The position numbers and the translations under genes are program-made. Of a stretch of DNA of 64,000 nt, positions 23,996 to 38,499 are shown in pieces. Each line of letters opens with the position of its first letter. The first letter of the stretch is position 1. The stretch spans positions 55,527,620 through 55,591,619 of the forward strand of contig CAXKWD010000007.1 in assembly GCA_964059195.1 (NCBI GenBank), given 5' to 3'. Under the pieces are notes generated by a model. It was given only the letters and a program-made list of their open reading frames with translations. It was not told where the DNA came from and made no database searches. Source of the stretch: Ectobius pallidus (lineage: Eukaryota; Arthropoda; Insecta; Blattodea; Ectobiidae).

Positions 23996-26900
23996 GGGGC
24001 TTATTCTGTAACTCCACCAACGCTCTCAACTACGATTACACCAATGTAACTAGAAAAAGTTATTCTGTAACTATTGGTGTCAAGTATCGATCTTGAAATC
24101 ACACCAATATATTGCTGGAAATATTGGTGACACACCGACGGCTCCAAACCCCTCGGTGAGCTCAACAACAACTCGAAAGTACCAAAATATCGCAAAATTT
24201 GCAGAAATATCGACATATTTGTGATACAATGGCCGCTTATATCCTAATTGGGCGACTTCGTGATGGTGTCAATAGCTATATTTTCGTAATAACAGAGAAG
24301 GTACAGTATATATCCATTAATGAATAGATTCTTAGTATTTGTTAATATGTTTTTATCAATATAAAAACTAAATACATAATTTTATTTTGCAACAAGCATG
24401 TTTGAGGTTATGTTTGCATAATTGCACATAATATTAATTATTTTACTTTATCTTGTTTCAGATTTGGAATTGTAATCCATGTGATCTGCATTAAAGAGTG
24501 GACAACATAATATGCACCAATAATAAGCTTAACGAACACTTATGGGTGTCACCTCTATGTAGGCCTAAATTTTTTAATGTAGTGTAAAATTTTGTTCAGT
24601 TCATTCGAAAGAACAGTGCACAAGTAGGTCATTTGCAATTGAGAAAAACATCCCACTCAAGCAATGCTTCAAGTAGTGAGATGTTGTTGGCTTTTTGTAT
24701 TTTTCAGGAAATAATGACGATGACTGTGCTTATTAGAACTGAGCAAAGTGCCATGAACTCATGATACATATAATAGTTTTTTTGTACCAAAGTTTACTTT
24801 GTAAGTGTGTGTGTACTATATCACTCAGCAAAATATGATGTACATTGTCCTTACTTTTAAATATACTGGTAGCCTATATAGCGTTTACTAGTTTATAAAA
24901 CTTTTCACACTTAGAGAAGCATCTGTTTTTAACTGCACAAAAAATATGCCTCCCTGCCAATGTAGCCTATTGTAATTGAAAATATTATTTAAATCTAGCT
25001 ACAATATTGGCTTTACCAATTTTTTGTCTAATTTAAACCATCTATTTTATTCCCTCTAATTCCTTTTATAATAATATGAGCTATATTGTATCTCGTGATT
25101 TTCCGTCAAGTGGGTGTGGCCTATACTATGTAAGTTGAAATGCATGTTGAATTTTCAGAGCCATTTTCCCATAACTTGATATTTTCAACACAAAAGGCAC
25201 AATATCTCTTAAAGTAATGGTCCAAATTGCATGAAACTTTGCACACCCATAGTTTTTTGTGTGTTCTAGAGGATAAACCTAAATAATCTGATGTATTTGC
25301 AACACAAGATTATTTCACTTGTGAACATGATGTGAAAAAATTCGTAATAATTTTATATTGAAATTTTAAAATGCCTGAAAATTGTATCAGGCATACCACA
25401 GTATAAATTGATGGTTTATCCTCGAGATTATAGTGTCAGCTGTGAATAAAAAAAATATTACACCAATCAGATTGACTTTTGCATGAAATCATGTTACTTA
25501 GGCTTAATTTTCTAATATCAACCTTCATATTTGTGACACTGTAATAATTTTTGTGCTCATTTCAACCCCCAAATGTATACTTCTAATGTCCAAAATTTCA
25601 TTTTATTATTGCAAATAGTGTTGAAGATATCGAACATTTACTGCAATGCCTGCTTGGGCATGGTCTCTTGGTGTATGAGCCCCTTAAGACACTTTTTCAG
25701 TGATATTATGGTGTTATTTAAATTAATATATAATTATGAACAACTATGAGGCCAATTGTAATGTTTCAAAGTAATGTGTAAATTAAATACTAATGAATTC
25801 ATTTTAAGTTAACCTAAAACGCAATTAATTTATTTCAAGGGTTTTATAAATGTCATAAAAGCAGTAGGCAAGATAAGATACTCTTATTTGCTTAAACTTT
25901 ACTATTTGCTTTATCTATATAAAAATAATTTTATAATTGGCTTGTGTTCTATAAATTAAGTAAAAACTCCTACTGAATAATTTTTTTACTTTCTCTGCCT
26001 GTACCATAGGTAATACAGATAAAGGAAGTATTGTTTTCGACCCCAACTTTGAAGTTGAGTTTTTAGCCCAAATACACATTTTGAGGTATTCTGAATCCCC
26101 AAATACTATTTTCGGAAACATGTCTGTGTGGAAGTGTGTCAACAGCCTAGCTCCAGAATGGAAAATCGTAAGAATTTTTTTTTTTTGTATTTGGGTTGGG
26201 TACCTTCTGAAGATGTGACACAAGGATTGGCGACAAGTTTCTCTTATTTTTAAAGGGACTTTACATGAAAAAATGTTCGTTTTTCGCGATTTTATCGATT
26301 TGTTTAAATTTTGCACATGGGTTGCTTATAAGTTACTTGGACTTAAAACTTTATTTGCAACTTTTTTCGAAGAAATTCTCTTTAGGGTAGTTATAAGCCA
26401 CCCACTCTGAATACGTGCTAAAAGTTTTATTTGAAATATTTTTTCGAAGAAAATCTCTAAAGTGTACTCTTTATCAGAATGTGAAGTGAGAAAAATGTAT
26501 TGTGCATGCTTAAAGTAAAGAAAGTTATGAGAGTACAATAAATATATTTTATTTGGGTTGTGTATCCTTCGGGGATGTGATGGGATAAGGACATTCTCTT
26601 TATTTATACAACCAATTTACATTACAAGAATGTCATACACAATAATTATATTATACTGAGAGACTAACTTTTATTTGAACAGAGATTGGAAAGTTCATTC
26701 CTTTCACTGAGTATGAATCCAGCAACATTTTGTTAAAATGAGTATTCTGAAAAGAGCTACATCTTACTTTCTGTTAATCGTTAAAATGAATACTTTCACA
26801 CAAACAAGGTGAGTTGCAATGGAAATATATAACTACTTCGAGATTGCATATTTTTTTATAATCATAATTTAAATCAGACATTGGCAAACTATTGCGGAAT

Positions 26901-27374
26901 TTGCTAATTGGATTCCCCGAGATACCCTCCTTATTATCTATATTAATATATATGACAGTAAACATTACTAAAAACCATTGGCATTTTGCGAATTTCTCCT
27001 ATTATTATAAATCCGCCTTTTCCCCCTATAAGCGTCTTGCAACATGACAGTACGTGTAATATAAACGCCCACTTTCAAAATATATACATGAAATTAAACT
27101 CCCGCCCAGTTTGGAAATTATTAAATCACATTCCCGCACTCCATCAGCCAATGATATTCATTGCAGTTTGTTAAGACAGATTTCTCATAGCTACTTTCAT
27201 TGCCAACATTCACGAAAATTCACAAAGTTATTGGTGGGCCTCAACAACGGTTCTCCAGATACCAACAGGGAGTTACAGAATCGCTCACGCTCTGGCCGTT
27301 GGTATCTTGCTGTCGGTTGTTGAGCTCTCAACAACACCAATGCGTTGGTGACGAAAGTTAAAGAATACCGCCCC
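23996..27374 (+). mobile_element. Array unit 6
   Basis: Very similar to unit 5 and exactly 3689 bp away, including spacer. Differs by scattered substitutions, such as the altered unit start and tattaaatcac near 27119. Confidence 0.88.
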
Positions 27375-27684
27375 TGTTGGTTGATGAGCTCTCAACAACA
27401 CCAATGCGTTCGTGGTGAAAGTTACAGAATACGAATATATGTTTATAAATTGAGATCACTAGGATCAAGCAAATACTCTCAATAAGTAATACCGTCCACT
27501 CCCTGTCTTTTTCCGGGACACGCTACTACTAGCGCCGCCAGTGCTAACATAATTTACACTACACCAGCGGCGGCGGTGATTGCTGCCTATTGCTCTCCAT
27601 GTAAATAAATGTACCCGGTTTGTCTACGACGATGAACGCTGGCGATGACCGCCGGGGTCGGCGGTTGCTTCTGAGGCAAATTCA
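27375..27684 (+). repeat. Inter-unit spacer (after unit 6)
   Basis: 310-bp copy matching the spacers after units 2 and 5, apart from a GTTCGTGG for GTTGGTGG change. Confidence 0.8.
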
Positions 27685-30600
27685 GGGGCCGTATTCTGTA
27701 ACTCCACCAACGCTCTCAACTACGATTACACCAATGTAACTAGAAAAAGTTATTCTGTAACTATTGGTGTCAAGTATCGATCTTGAAATCACACCAATAT
27801 ATTGCTGGAAATATTGGTGACACACCGACGGCTCCAAACCCCTCGGTGAGCTCAACAACAACTCGAAAGTACCAAAATATCGCAAAATTTGCAGAAATAT
27901 CGACATATTTGTGATACAATGGCCGCTTATATCCTAATTGGGCGACTTCGTGATGGTGTCAATAGCTATATTTTCGTAATAACAGAGAAGGTACAGTATA
28001 TATCCATTAATGAATAGATTCTTAGTATTTGTTAATATGTTTTTATCAATATAAAAACTAAATACATAATTTTATTTTGCAACAAGCATGTTTGAGGTTA
28101 TGTTTGCATAATTGCACATAATATTAATTATTTTACTTTATCTTGTTTCAGATTTGGAATTGTAATCCATGTGATCTGCATTAAAGAGTGGACAACATAA
28201 TATGCACCAATAATAAGCTTAACGAACACTTATGGGTGTCACCTCTATGTAGGCCTAAATTTTTTAATGTAGTGTAAAATTTTGTTCAGTTCATTCGAAA
28301 GAACAGTGCACAAGTAGGTCATTTGCAATTGAGAAAAACATCCCACTCAAGCAATGCTTCAAGTAGTGAGATGTTGTTGGCTTTTTGTATTTTTCAGGAA
28401 ATAATGACGATGACTGTGCTTATTAGAACTGAGCAAAGTGCCATGAACTCATGATACATATAATAGTTTTTTTGTACCAAAGTTTACTTTGTAAGTGTGT
28501 GTGTACTATATCACTCAGCAAAATATGATGTACATTGTCCTTACTTTTAAATATACTGGTAGCCTATATAGCGTTTACTAGTTTATAAAACTTTTCACAC
28601 TTAGAGAAGCATCTGTTTTTAACTGCACAAAAAATATGCCTCCCTGCCAATGTAGCCTATTGTAATTGAAAATATTATTTAAATCTAGCTACAATATTGG
28701 CTTTACCAATTTTTTGTCTAATTTAAACCATCTATTTTATTCCCTCTAATTCCTTTTATAATAATATGAGCTATATTGTATCTCGTGATTTTCCGTCAAG
28801 TGGGTGTGGCCTATACTATGTAAGTTGAAATGCATGTTGAATTTTCAGAGCCATTTTCCCATAACTTGATATTTTCAACACAAAAGGCACAATATCTCTT
28901 AAAGTAATGGTCCAAATTGCATGAAACTTTGCACACCCATAGTTTTTTGTGTGTTCTAGAGGATAAACCTAAATAATCTGATGTATTTGCAACACAAGAT
29001 TATTTCACTTGTGAACATGATGTGAAAAAATTCGTAATAATTTTATATTGGAAATTTTAAAATGCCTGAAAATTGTATCAGGCATACCACAGTATAAATT
29101 GATGGTTTATCCTCGAGATTATAGTGTCAGCTGTGAATAAAAAAAATATTACACCAATCAGATTGACTTTTGCATGAAATCATGTTACTTAGGCTTAATT
29201 TTCTAATATCAACCTTCATATTTGTGACACTGTAATAATTTTTGTGCTCATTTCAACCCCCAAATGTATACTTCTAATGTCCAAAATTTCATTTTATTAT
29301 TGCAAATAGTGTTGAAGATATCGAACATTTACTGCAATGCCTGCTTGGGCATGGTCTCTTGGTGTATGAGCCCCTTAAGACACTTTTTCAGTGATATTAT
29401 GGTGTTATTTAAATTAATATATAATTATGAACAACTATGAGGCCAATTGTAATGTTTCAAAGTAATGTGTAAATTAAATACTAATGAATTCATTTTAAGT
29501 TAACCTAAAACGCAATTAATTTATTTCAAGGGTTTTATAAATGTCATAAAAGCAGTAGGCAAGATAAGATACTCTTATTTGCTTAAACTTTACTATTTGC
29601 TTTATCTATATAAAAATAATTTTATAATTGGCTTGTGTTCTATAAATTAAGTAAAAACTCCTATTGAATATTTTTTTTACTTTCTCTGCCTGTACCATAG
29701 GTAATACAGATAAAGGAAGTATTGTTTTCGACCCCAACTTTGAAGTTGAGTTTTAAGCCTAAATACACATTTTGAGGTATTCTGAATCTCCAAATACTAT
29801 TTTCGGAAACATGTCTGTGTGGAAGTGTGTCAACAGCCTAGCTCCAGAATGGAAAATCATAAGAATTTTCTTTTTTTTTTGTATTTGGGTTGGGTACCTT
29901 CTGAAGATGTGACACAAAGATTGGCGACAAGTTTCTCTTATTTTTAAAGGGGCTTTACATGAAAAAATGTTCGTTTTTCGCGATTTTATCGATTTGTTTA
30001 AATTTTGCACATGGGTTGCTTATAAGTTACTAGGACTTAAAACTTTTATTTGAAACTTTTTTTCGAAGAAATGCTCTTTAGGGTAGTTATAAGCCACCCA
30101 CTCTGAATACGTGCTAAAACTTTTATTTGAAAAATTTTTTCGAAGAAAGTCTCTAAAGTGTAGTCTTTATCAGAATATGAAGTGAGAAAAATTTTGTGCA
30201 TGCTTAAAGTAAAGAAAGTTATGAGAGTACAATAAATATATTTTATTTGGGTTGTGTATCCTTCGGGGATGTGATGTGTTAAGGACATTCTCTTTATTTA
30301 TACAACCAATTTACATTACAAGAATGTCATACACAATAATTATATTATACTGAGAGACTAACTTTTATTTGAACAGAGATTGGAAAGTTCATTCCTTTCA
30401 CTGAGTATGAATCCAGCAACATTTTGTTAAAATGAGTATTCTGGAAAGGGCTACATCTTACTTTCTGTTAATCGTTAAAATTAATACTTTCACACAAACA
30501 AGGTGAGTTGCAATGGAAATATATAACTACTTCGAGATTGCATATTTTTTTATAATCATAATTTAAATCAGACATTGGCAAACTATTGCGAAATTTGCTA

Positions 30601-31056
30601 ATTGGATTCCCCGAGATACCCGCCTTAATATATATGACAGTAAACATTACTAAAAACCATTGGCATTTTGCGAATTTCTCCTATTATTATAAATCCGCCT
30701 TTTCCCCCTATAAGCGTCTTGCAACATGACAGTACGTGTAATATAAACGCCCACTTTCAAAATATATACATGAAATTAAAATCCCGCCCAGTTTGGAAAT
30801 TATGAAATCACATTCCCGCACTCCATCAGCCAATGATATTCATTGCACTTTGTTAAGACAGATTTCTCATAGCTACTTTCATTGCCAACATTCACGAAAA
30901 TTCACAAAGTTATTGGTGGGCCTCAACAACGCGTCTCGAGATACTAACAAGGAGTTACAGAATCGCTCACGCTCCGGCCGTTGGTATCTTTCTGTCGGTT
31001 GTTGAGCTCTCAACAACACCAATGCGTTGGTGGCGAAAGTTACAGAATACGACCCC
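27685..31056 (+). mobile_element. Array unit 7
   Basis: Counterpart of unit 3 at an offset of 14,466 bp, with the same left- and right-half classes and no spacer. It is joined to unit 8 by CCCC-T-GGGG. A few differences from unit 3 are visible, such as an extra G at tattggaaatttt and a shorter TATA run near 30626. Confidence 0.88.
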
Positions 31057-31057
31057 T

Positions 31058-34000
31058 GGGGCCGTATTCTGTAACTCCACCAACGCTCTCAACTACGATT
31101 ACACCAATGTAACTAGAAAAAGTTATTCTGTAACTATTGGTGTCAAGTATCGATCTTGAAATCACACCAATATATTGCTGGAAATATTGGTGACACACCG
31201 ACGGCTCCAAACCCCTCGGTGAGCTCAACAACAACTCGAAAGTACCAAAATATCGCAAAATTTGCAGAAATATCGACATATTTGTGATACAATGGCCACT
31301 TATATCCTAATTGGGCGACTTCGTGATGGTGTCAATAGCTATATTTTCGTAATAACAGAGAAGGTACAGTATATATCCATTAATGAATAGATTCTTAGTA
31401 TTTGTTAATATGTTTTTATCAATATAAAAACTAAATTCATAATTTTATTTTGCAACAAGCATGTTTGAGGTTATGTTTGCATAATTGCACATAATATTAA
31501 TTATTTTACTTTATCTTGTTTCAGATTTGGAATTGTAATCCATGTGATCTGCATTAAAGAGTGGACAACATAATATGCACCAATAATAAGCTTAACGAAC
31601 ACTTATGGGTGTCACCTCTATGTAGGCCTAAATTTTTTAATGTAGTATAAAATTTTGTTCAGTTCATTCGAAAGAACAGTGCACAAGTGGATCATTTGCA
31701 ATTGAGAAAAACATCCCACTCAAGCAATGCTTCAAGTAGTGAGATGTTGTTGGCTTTTTGTAATTTTCAGGAAATAATGACGAAGACTGTGCTTATTAGA
31801 ACTGAGCAAAGTGCCATGAACTCATGATACATATTTTTTTGTACCAAAGTTTACTTTGTAAGTGTGTGTGTACTATATCACTCAGCAAAATATGATGTAC
31901 ATTGTCCTTACTTTTAAATATACTGGTAGCCTATATAGAGTTTACTAGTTACAAAACTTTTCACACTTAGAGAAGCATCTGTTTTTAACTGCACAAAAAA
32001 TATGCCTCCCTGCCAATGTAGCCTATTGTAATTGAAAATATTATTTAAATCTAGCTACAATATTGGCTGTTACCAATTTTTTGTCTAATTTAAACCATCT
32101 ATTTTATTCCCTCTCATTCCTTTTATAATAATATGAGCTAAATTGTATCTCGTGATTTTCCGTCAAGTGGGTGTGGCTTATACTATGTAAGTTGAAATGC
32201 ATGTTGAATTTTCAGAGCCATTTTCCCATAACTTGATATTTTCAAAACAAAAGGCACAATATCTCTTAAAGTAATGGTCCAAATTGCATGAAACTTTGCA
32301 CACCCATAGTTTTTTGTGTGTTCTAGAGGATAAACCTAAATAATCTGATGTATTTGCAACACAAGATTATTTCACTTGTGAACATGATGTGAAAAAATTC
32401 GTAATAATTTTATATTGAAATTTTAAAATGCCTGAAAATTGTATCAGGCATACCACAGTATAAATTGATGGTTTATCCTCGAGATTATAGTGTCAGCTGT
32501 GAATAAAAAAAAAATATTACACCAATCAGATTGACTTTTGCATGAAATCATGTTACTTAGGCTTAATCGCATGCTGAAAAATAAAAATAAAATAATCTTC
32601 TAATATCAACCTTCATATTTGTGACACTGTAATAATTTTTGTGCTCATTTCAACCCCCAAATGTATACTTCTAATGTCCAAAATTTCATTTTATTATTGC
32701 AAATAGTGTTGAAGATATCGAACAGTTACTGCAATGCCTGCTTGGGCATGGTCTCTTGGTGTATGAGCCCCTTAAGACACTTTTTCAGTGATATTATGGT
32801 GTTATTTAAATTAATATATAATTATGAACAACTATGAGGCCAATTGTAATGTTTCAAAGTACTGTGTAAATTAAATACTAATGAATTCATTTTAAGTTAA
32901 CCTAAAACGCAATTAATTTATTTCAAGGGTTTTATAAACGTCATAAAAGCAGTAGGCAAGATAAGATACTCTTATTTGCTTAAACTTTACTATTTGCTTT
33001 ATCTATATAAAAATAATTTTATAATTGGCTTGTGTTCTATAAATTAAGTAAAAACTCCTACTGAATAATTTTTTTACTTTCTCTGCCTGTACCATAGGTA
33101 ATACAGATAAAGGAAGTATTGTTTTCGACCCCAACTTTGAAGTTGAGTTTTTAGCCCAAATACACATTTTGAGGTATTCTGAATCCCCAAATACTATTTT
33201 CGGAAACATGTCTGTGTGGAAGTGTGTCAACAGCCTAGCTCCAGAATGGAAAATCGTAAGAATTTTTTTTTTTTGTATTTGGGTTGGGTACCTTCTGAAG
33301 ATGTGACACAAGGATTGGCGACAAGTTTCTCTTATTTTTAAAGGGACTTTACATGAAAAAATGTTCGTTTTTCGCGATTTTATCGATTTGTTTAAATTTT
33401 GCACATGGGTTGCTTATAAGTTACTTGGACTTAAAACTTTATTTGCAACTTTTTTCGAAGAAATTCTCTTTAGGGTAGTTATAAGCCACCCACTCTGAAT
33501 ACGTGCTAAAAGTTTTATTTGAAATATTTTTTCGAAGAAAATCTCTAAAGTGTACTCTTTATCAGAATGTGAAGTGAGAAAAATGTATTGTGCATGCTTA
33601 AAGTAAAGAAAGTTATGAGAGTACAATAAATATATTTTATTTGGGTTGTGTATCCTTCGGGGATGTGATGTGTTAAGGACATTCTCTTTATTTATACAAC
33701 CAATTTACATTACAAGAATGTCATACACAATAATTATATTATACTGAGAGACTAACTTTTATTTGAACAGAGATTGGAAAGTTCATTCCTTTCACTGAGT
33801 ATGAATCCAGCAACATTTTGTTAAAATGAGTATTCTGAAAAGAGCTACATCTTACTTTCTGTTAATCGTTAAAATGAATACTTTCACACAAACAAGGTGA
33901 GTTGCAATGGAAATATATAACTACTTCGAGATTGCATATTTTTTTATAATCATAATTTAAATCAGACATTGGCAAACTATTGCGGAATTTGCTAATTGGA

Positions 34001-34462
34001 TTCCCCGAGATACCCTCCTTATTATATATATTAATATATATGACAGTAAACATTACTAAAAACCATTGGCATTTTGCGAATTTCTCCTATTATTATAAAT
34101 CCGCCTTTTCCCCCTATAAGCGTCTTGCAACATGACAGTACGTGTAATATAAACTCCCACTTTCAAAATATATACATGAAATTAAACTCCCGCCCAGTTT
34201 GGAAATTATGAAATCACATTCCCGCACTCCATCAGCCAATGATATTCATTGCAGTTTGTTAAGACAGATTTCTCATAGCTACTTTCATTGCCAACATTCA
34301 CGAAAATTCACAAAGTTATTGGTGGGCCTCAACAACGGTTCTCCAGATACCAACAGGGAGTTACAGAATCGCTCACGCTCTGGCCGTTGGTATCTTGCTG
34401 TCGGTTGTTGAGCTCTCAACAACACCAATGCGTTGGTGACGAAAGTTACAGAATACCGCCCC
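31058..34462 (+). mobile_element. Array unit 8
   Basis: Counterpart of unit 4 at an offset of 14,464 bp, sharing its private variants. Differences are few (for example cacaagtggatc versus cacaagtagatc and the length of an A-run). Confidence 0.88.
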
Positions 34463-34769
34463 TGTTGGTTGATGAGCTCTCAACAACACCAATGCGTTGG
34501 TGGTGAAAGTTACAGAATACGAATATATGTTTATAAATTGAGATCACTAGGATCAAGCAAATACTCTCAATAAGTAATACCGTCCAATCCCTGTCTTTTT
34601 CCGGGACACGCTACTACTAGCGCCGCCAGTGCTAACATAATTTACACTACACCAGCGGCGGTGATTGCTGCCTATTGCTCTCCATGTAAATAAATGTACC
34701 CGGTTTGTCTACGACGATGAACGCTGGCGATGACCGCCGGGGTCGGCGGTTGCTTCTGAGGCAAATTCA
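34463..34769 (+). repeat. Inter-unit spacer (after unit 8), 307 bp
   Basis: Same length and same variants as the spacer after unit 4. Confidence 0.8.
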
Positions 34770-37700
34770 GGGGCCGTATTCTGTAACTCCACCAACGCTC
34801 TCAACTACGATTACACCAATGTAACTAGAAAAAGTTATTCTGTAACTATTGGTGTCAAGTATCGATCTTGAAATCACACCAATATATTGCTGGAAATATT
34901 GGTGACACACCGACGGCTCCAAACCCCTCGGTGAGCTCAACAACAACTCGAAAGTACCAAAATATCGCAAAATTTGCAGAAATATCGACATATTTGTGAT
35001 ACAATGGCCGCTTATATCCTAATTGGGCGACTTCGTGATGGTGTCAATAGCTATATTTTCGTAATAACAGAGAAGGTACAGTATATATCCATTAATGAAT
35101 AGATTCTTAGTATTTGTTAATATGTTTTTATCAATATAAAAACTAAATACATAATTTTATTTTGCAACAAGCATGTTTGAGGTTATGTTTGCATAATTGC
35201 ACATAATATTAATTATTTTACTTTATCTTGTTTCAGATTTGGAATTGTAATCCATGTGATCTGCATTAAAGAGTGGACAACATAATATGCACCAATAATA
35301 AGCTTAACGAACACTTATGGGTGTCACCTCTATGTAGGCCTAAATTTTTTAATGTAGTGTAAAATTTTGTTCAGTTCATTCGAAAGAACAGTGCACAAGT
35401 AGGTCATTTGCAATTGAGAAAAACATCCCACTCAAGCAATGCTTCAAGTAGTGAGATGTTGTTGGCTTTTTGTAATTTTCAGGAAATAATGACGATGACT
35501 GTGCTTATTAGAACTGAGCAAAGTGCCATGAACTCATGATACATATAATAGTTTTTTTGTACCAAAGTTTACTTTGTAAGTGTGTGTGTACTATATCACT
35601 CAGCAAAATATGATGTACATTGTCCTTACTTTTAAATATACTGGTAGCCTATATAGCGTTTACTAGTTTATAAAACTTTTCACACTTAGAGAAGCATCTG
35701 TTTTTAACTGCACAAAAAATATGCCTCCCTGCCAATGTAGCCTATTGTAATTGAAAATATTATTTAAATCTAGCTACAATATTGGCTTTACCAATTTTTT
35801 GTCTAATTTAAACCATCTATTTTATTCCCTCTAATTCCTTTTATAATAATATGAGCTATATTGTATCTCGTGATTTTCCGTCAAGTGGGTGTGGCCTATA
35901 CTATGTAAGTTGAAATGCATGTTGAATTTTCAGAGCCATTTTCCCATAACTTGATATTTTCAACACAAAAGGCACAATATCTCTTAAAGTAATGGTCCAA
36001 ATTGCATGAAACTTTGCACACCCATAGTTTTTTGTGTGTTCTAGAGGATAAACCTAAATAATCTGATGTATTTGCAACACAAGATTATTTCACTTGTGAA
36101 CATGATGTGAAAAAATTCGTAATAATTTTATATTGAAATTTTAAAATGCCTGAAAATTGTATCAGGCATACCACAGTATAAATTGATGGTTTATCCTCGA
36201 GATTATAGTGTCAGCTGTGAATAAAAAAAATATTACACCAATCAGATTGACTTTTGCATGAAATCATGTTACTTAGGCTTAATTTTCTAATATCAACCTT
36301 CATATTTGTGACACTGTAATAATTTTTGTGCTCATTTCAACCCCCAAATGTATACTTCTAATGTCCAAAATTTCATTTTATTATTGCAAATAGTGTTGAA
36401 GATATCGAACAGTTACTGCAATGCCTGCTTGGGCATGGTCTCTTGGTGTATGAGCCCCTTAAGACACTTTTTCAGTGATATTATGGTGTTATTTAAATTA
36501 ATATATAATTATGAACAACTATGAGGCCAATTGTAATGTTTCAAAGTAATGTGTAAATTGAATACTAATGAATTCATTTTAAGTTAACCTAAAACGCAAT
36601 TAATTTATTTCAAGGGTTTTATAAATGTCATAAAAGCAGTAGGCAAGATAAGATACTCTTATTTGCTTAAACTTTACTATTTGCTTTATCTATATAAAAA
36701 TAATTTTATAATTGGCTTGTGTTCTATAAATTAAGTAAAAACTCCTACTGAATAATTTTTTTACTTTCTCTGCCTGTACCATAGGTAATACAGATAAAGG
36801 AAGTATTGTTTTCGACCCCAACTTTGAAGTTGAGTTTTTAGCCCAAATACACATTTTGAGGTATTCTGAATCCCCAAATACTATTTTCGGAAACATGTCT
36901 GTGTGGAAGTGTGTCAACAGCCTAGCTCCAGAATGGAAAATCGTAAGAATTTTTTTTTTTTGTATTTGGGTTGGGTACCTTCTGAAGTTGTGACACAAGG
37001 ATTGGCGACAAGTTTCTCTTATTTTTAAAGGGACTTTACATGAAAAAATGTTCGTTTTTCGCGATTCTATCGATTTGTTTAAATTTTGCACATGGGTTGC
37101 TTATAAGTTACTTGGACTTAAAACTTTATTTGAAACTTTTTTCGAAGAAATTCTCTTTAGGGTAGTTATAAGCCACCCACTCTGAATACGTGCTAAAAGT
37201 TTTATTTGAAATATTTTTTCGAAGAAAATCTCTAAAGTGTAGTCTTTATCAGAATGTGAAGTGAGAAAAATGTATTGTGCATGCTTAAAGTAAAGAAAGT
37301 TATGAGAGTACAATAAATATATTTTATTTGGGTTGTGTATCCTTCGGGGATGTGATGTGTTAAGGACATTCTCTTTATTTATACAACCAATTTACATTAC
37401 AAGAATGTCATACACAATAATTATATTATACTGAGAGACTAACTTTTATTTGAACAGAGATTGGAAAGTTCATTCCTTTCACTGAGTATGAATCCAGCAA
37501 CATTTTGTTAAAATGAGTATTCTGAAAAGGGCTACATCTTACTTTCTGTTAATCGTTAAAATGAATACTTTCACACAAACAAGGTGAGTTGCAATGGAAA
37601 TATATAACTACTTCGAGATTGCATATTTTTTTTATAATCATAATTTAAATCAGACATTGGCAAACTATTGCGGAATTTGCTAATTGGATTCCCCGAGATA

Positions 37701-38142
37701 CCCTCCTTATTATATATATATGACAGTAAACATTACTAAAAACCATTGGCATTTTGCGAATTTCTCCTATTATTATAAATCCGCCTTTTCCCCCTATAAG
37801 CGTCTTGCAACATGACAGTACGTGTAATATAAACGCCCACTTTCAAAATATATACATGAAATTAAACTCCCGCCCAGTTTGGAAATTATGAAATCACATT
37901 CCCTCACTCCATCAGCCAATGATATTCATTGCAGTTTGTTAAGACAGATTTCTCATAGCTACTTTCATTGCCAACATTCACGAAAATTCACAAAGTTATT
38001 GGTGGGCCTCAACAACGGTTCTCCAGATACCAACAGGGAGTTACAGAATCGCTCACGCTCTGGCCGTTGGTATCTTGCTGTCGGTTGTTGAGCTCTCAAC
38101 AACACCAATGCGTTGGTGACGAAAGTTACAGAATACCGCCCC
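34770..38142 (+). mobile_element. Array unit 9 (last of the regular array)
   Basis: Left half of the unit 3/5/6/7 class. Ends at ACCGCCCC and then passes into unrelated sequence rather than into a spacer or another unit. Carries more private changes than units 5-8 (for example gtgtaaattgaatac and tcgcgattctatcg), consistent with an edge copy escaping homogenisation. Confidence 0.87.
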
Positions 38143-38499
38143 TGGAGAGGTGAGGCACGAGATGCTGCGAACGCTATTAGCGATTTCATTGGTCCCCGAA
38201 CGTCGTCTGCAGGTTTAGTTTAGTTTATTGTACAAAACATACATGAACATTGTTAATATAATGCATACATGTACGAAAACATGTAATACATACATGTACA
38301 TTGAACATTGTTAATATTTATAAAATATATACCTTAGAATACATACATAAAATAATGCATACCATACAAATTAATGTTACAAAGAAAAATAACAAATACA
38401 AAGATAGATAAAGGATAACCTTTTTTTACGTTAGCTTTAGGTCCGGCAGGATTTATTATGAAGTTAAGAAGTCTAAAGGTTTAAAAGGTCCACACTGAT

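Larger units (their letters stand above)
5774..38142 (+). repeat. Tandem array of nine ~3.4-3.7 kb transposon-like units
   Basis: Nine direct copies begin at 5774, 9500, 13219, 16594, 20307, 23996, 27685, 31058 and 34770. Each starts with GGGG(C/T)CGTATTCTGTAAC and ends with the inverted form of the same sequence, so the unit is itself bounded by terminal inverted repeats. Periods are 3726, 3719, 3375, 3713, 3689, 3689, 3373, 3712 and 3373 bp. The spread is mainly due to a ~310-bp spacer present in units 2, 4, 5, 6 and 8 and a ~334-bp insert in unit 1. Copies differ by occasional substitutions and small indels. No long ORF is present; the open frames of up to 133 codons lack any recognised domain. 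The ends beginning GGG are reminiscent of PIF/Harbinger termini, but this is a weak suggestion. Confidence 0.92.

Noticed and set aside
5774..38142. CRISPR-like repeat array
   Set aside because: Units are kilobases long with transposon ends and the context is eukaryotic; no short repeat-spacer pattern.
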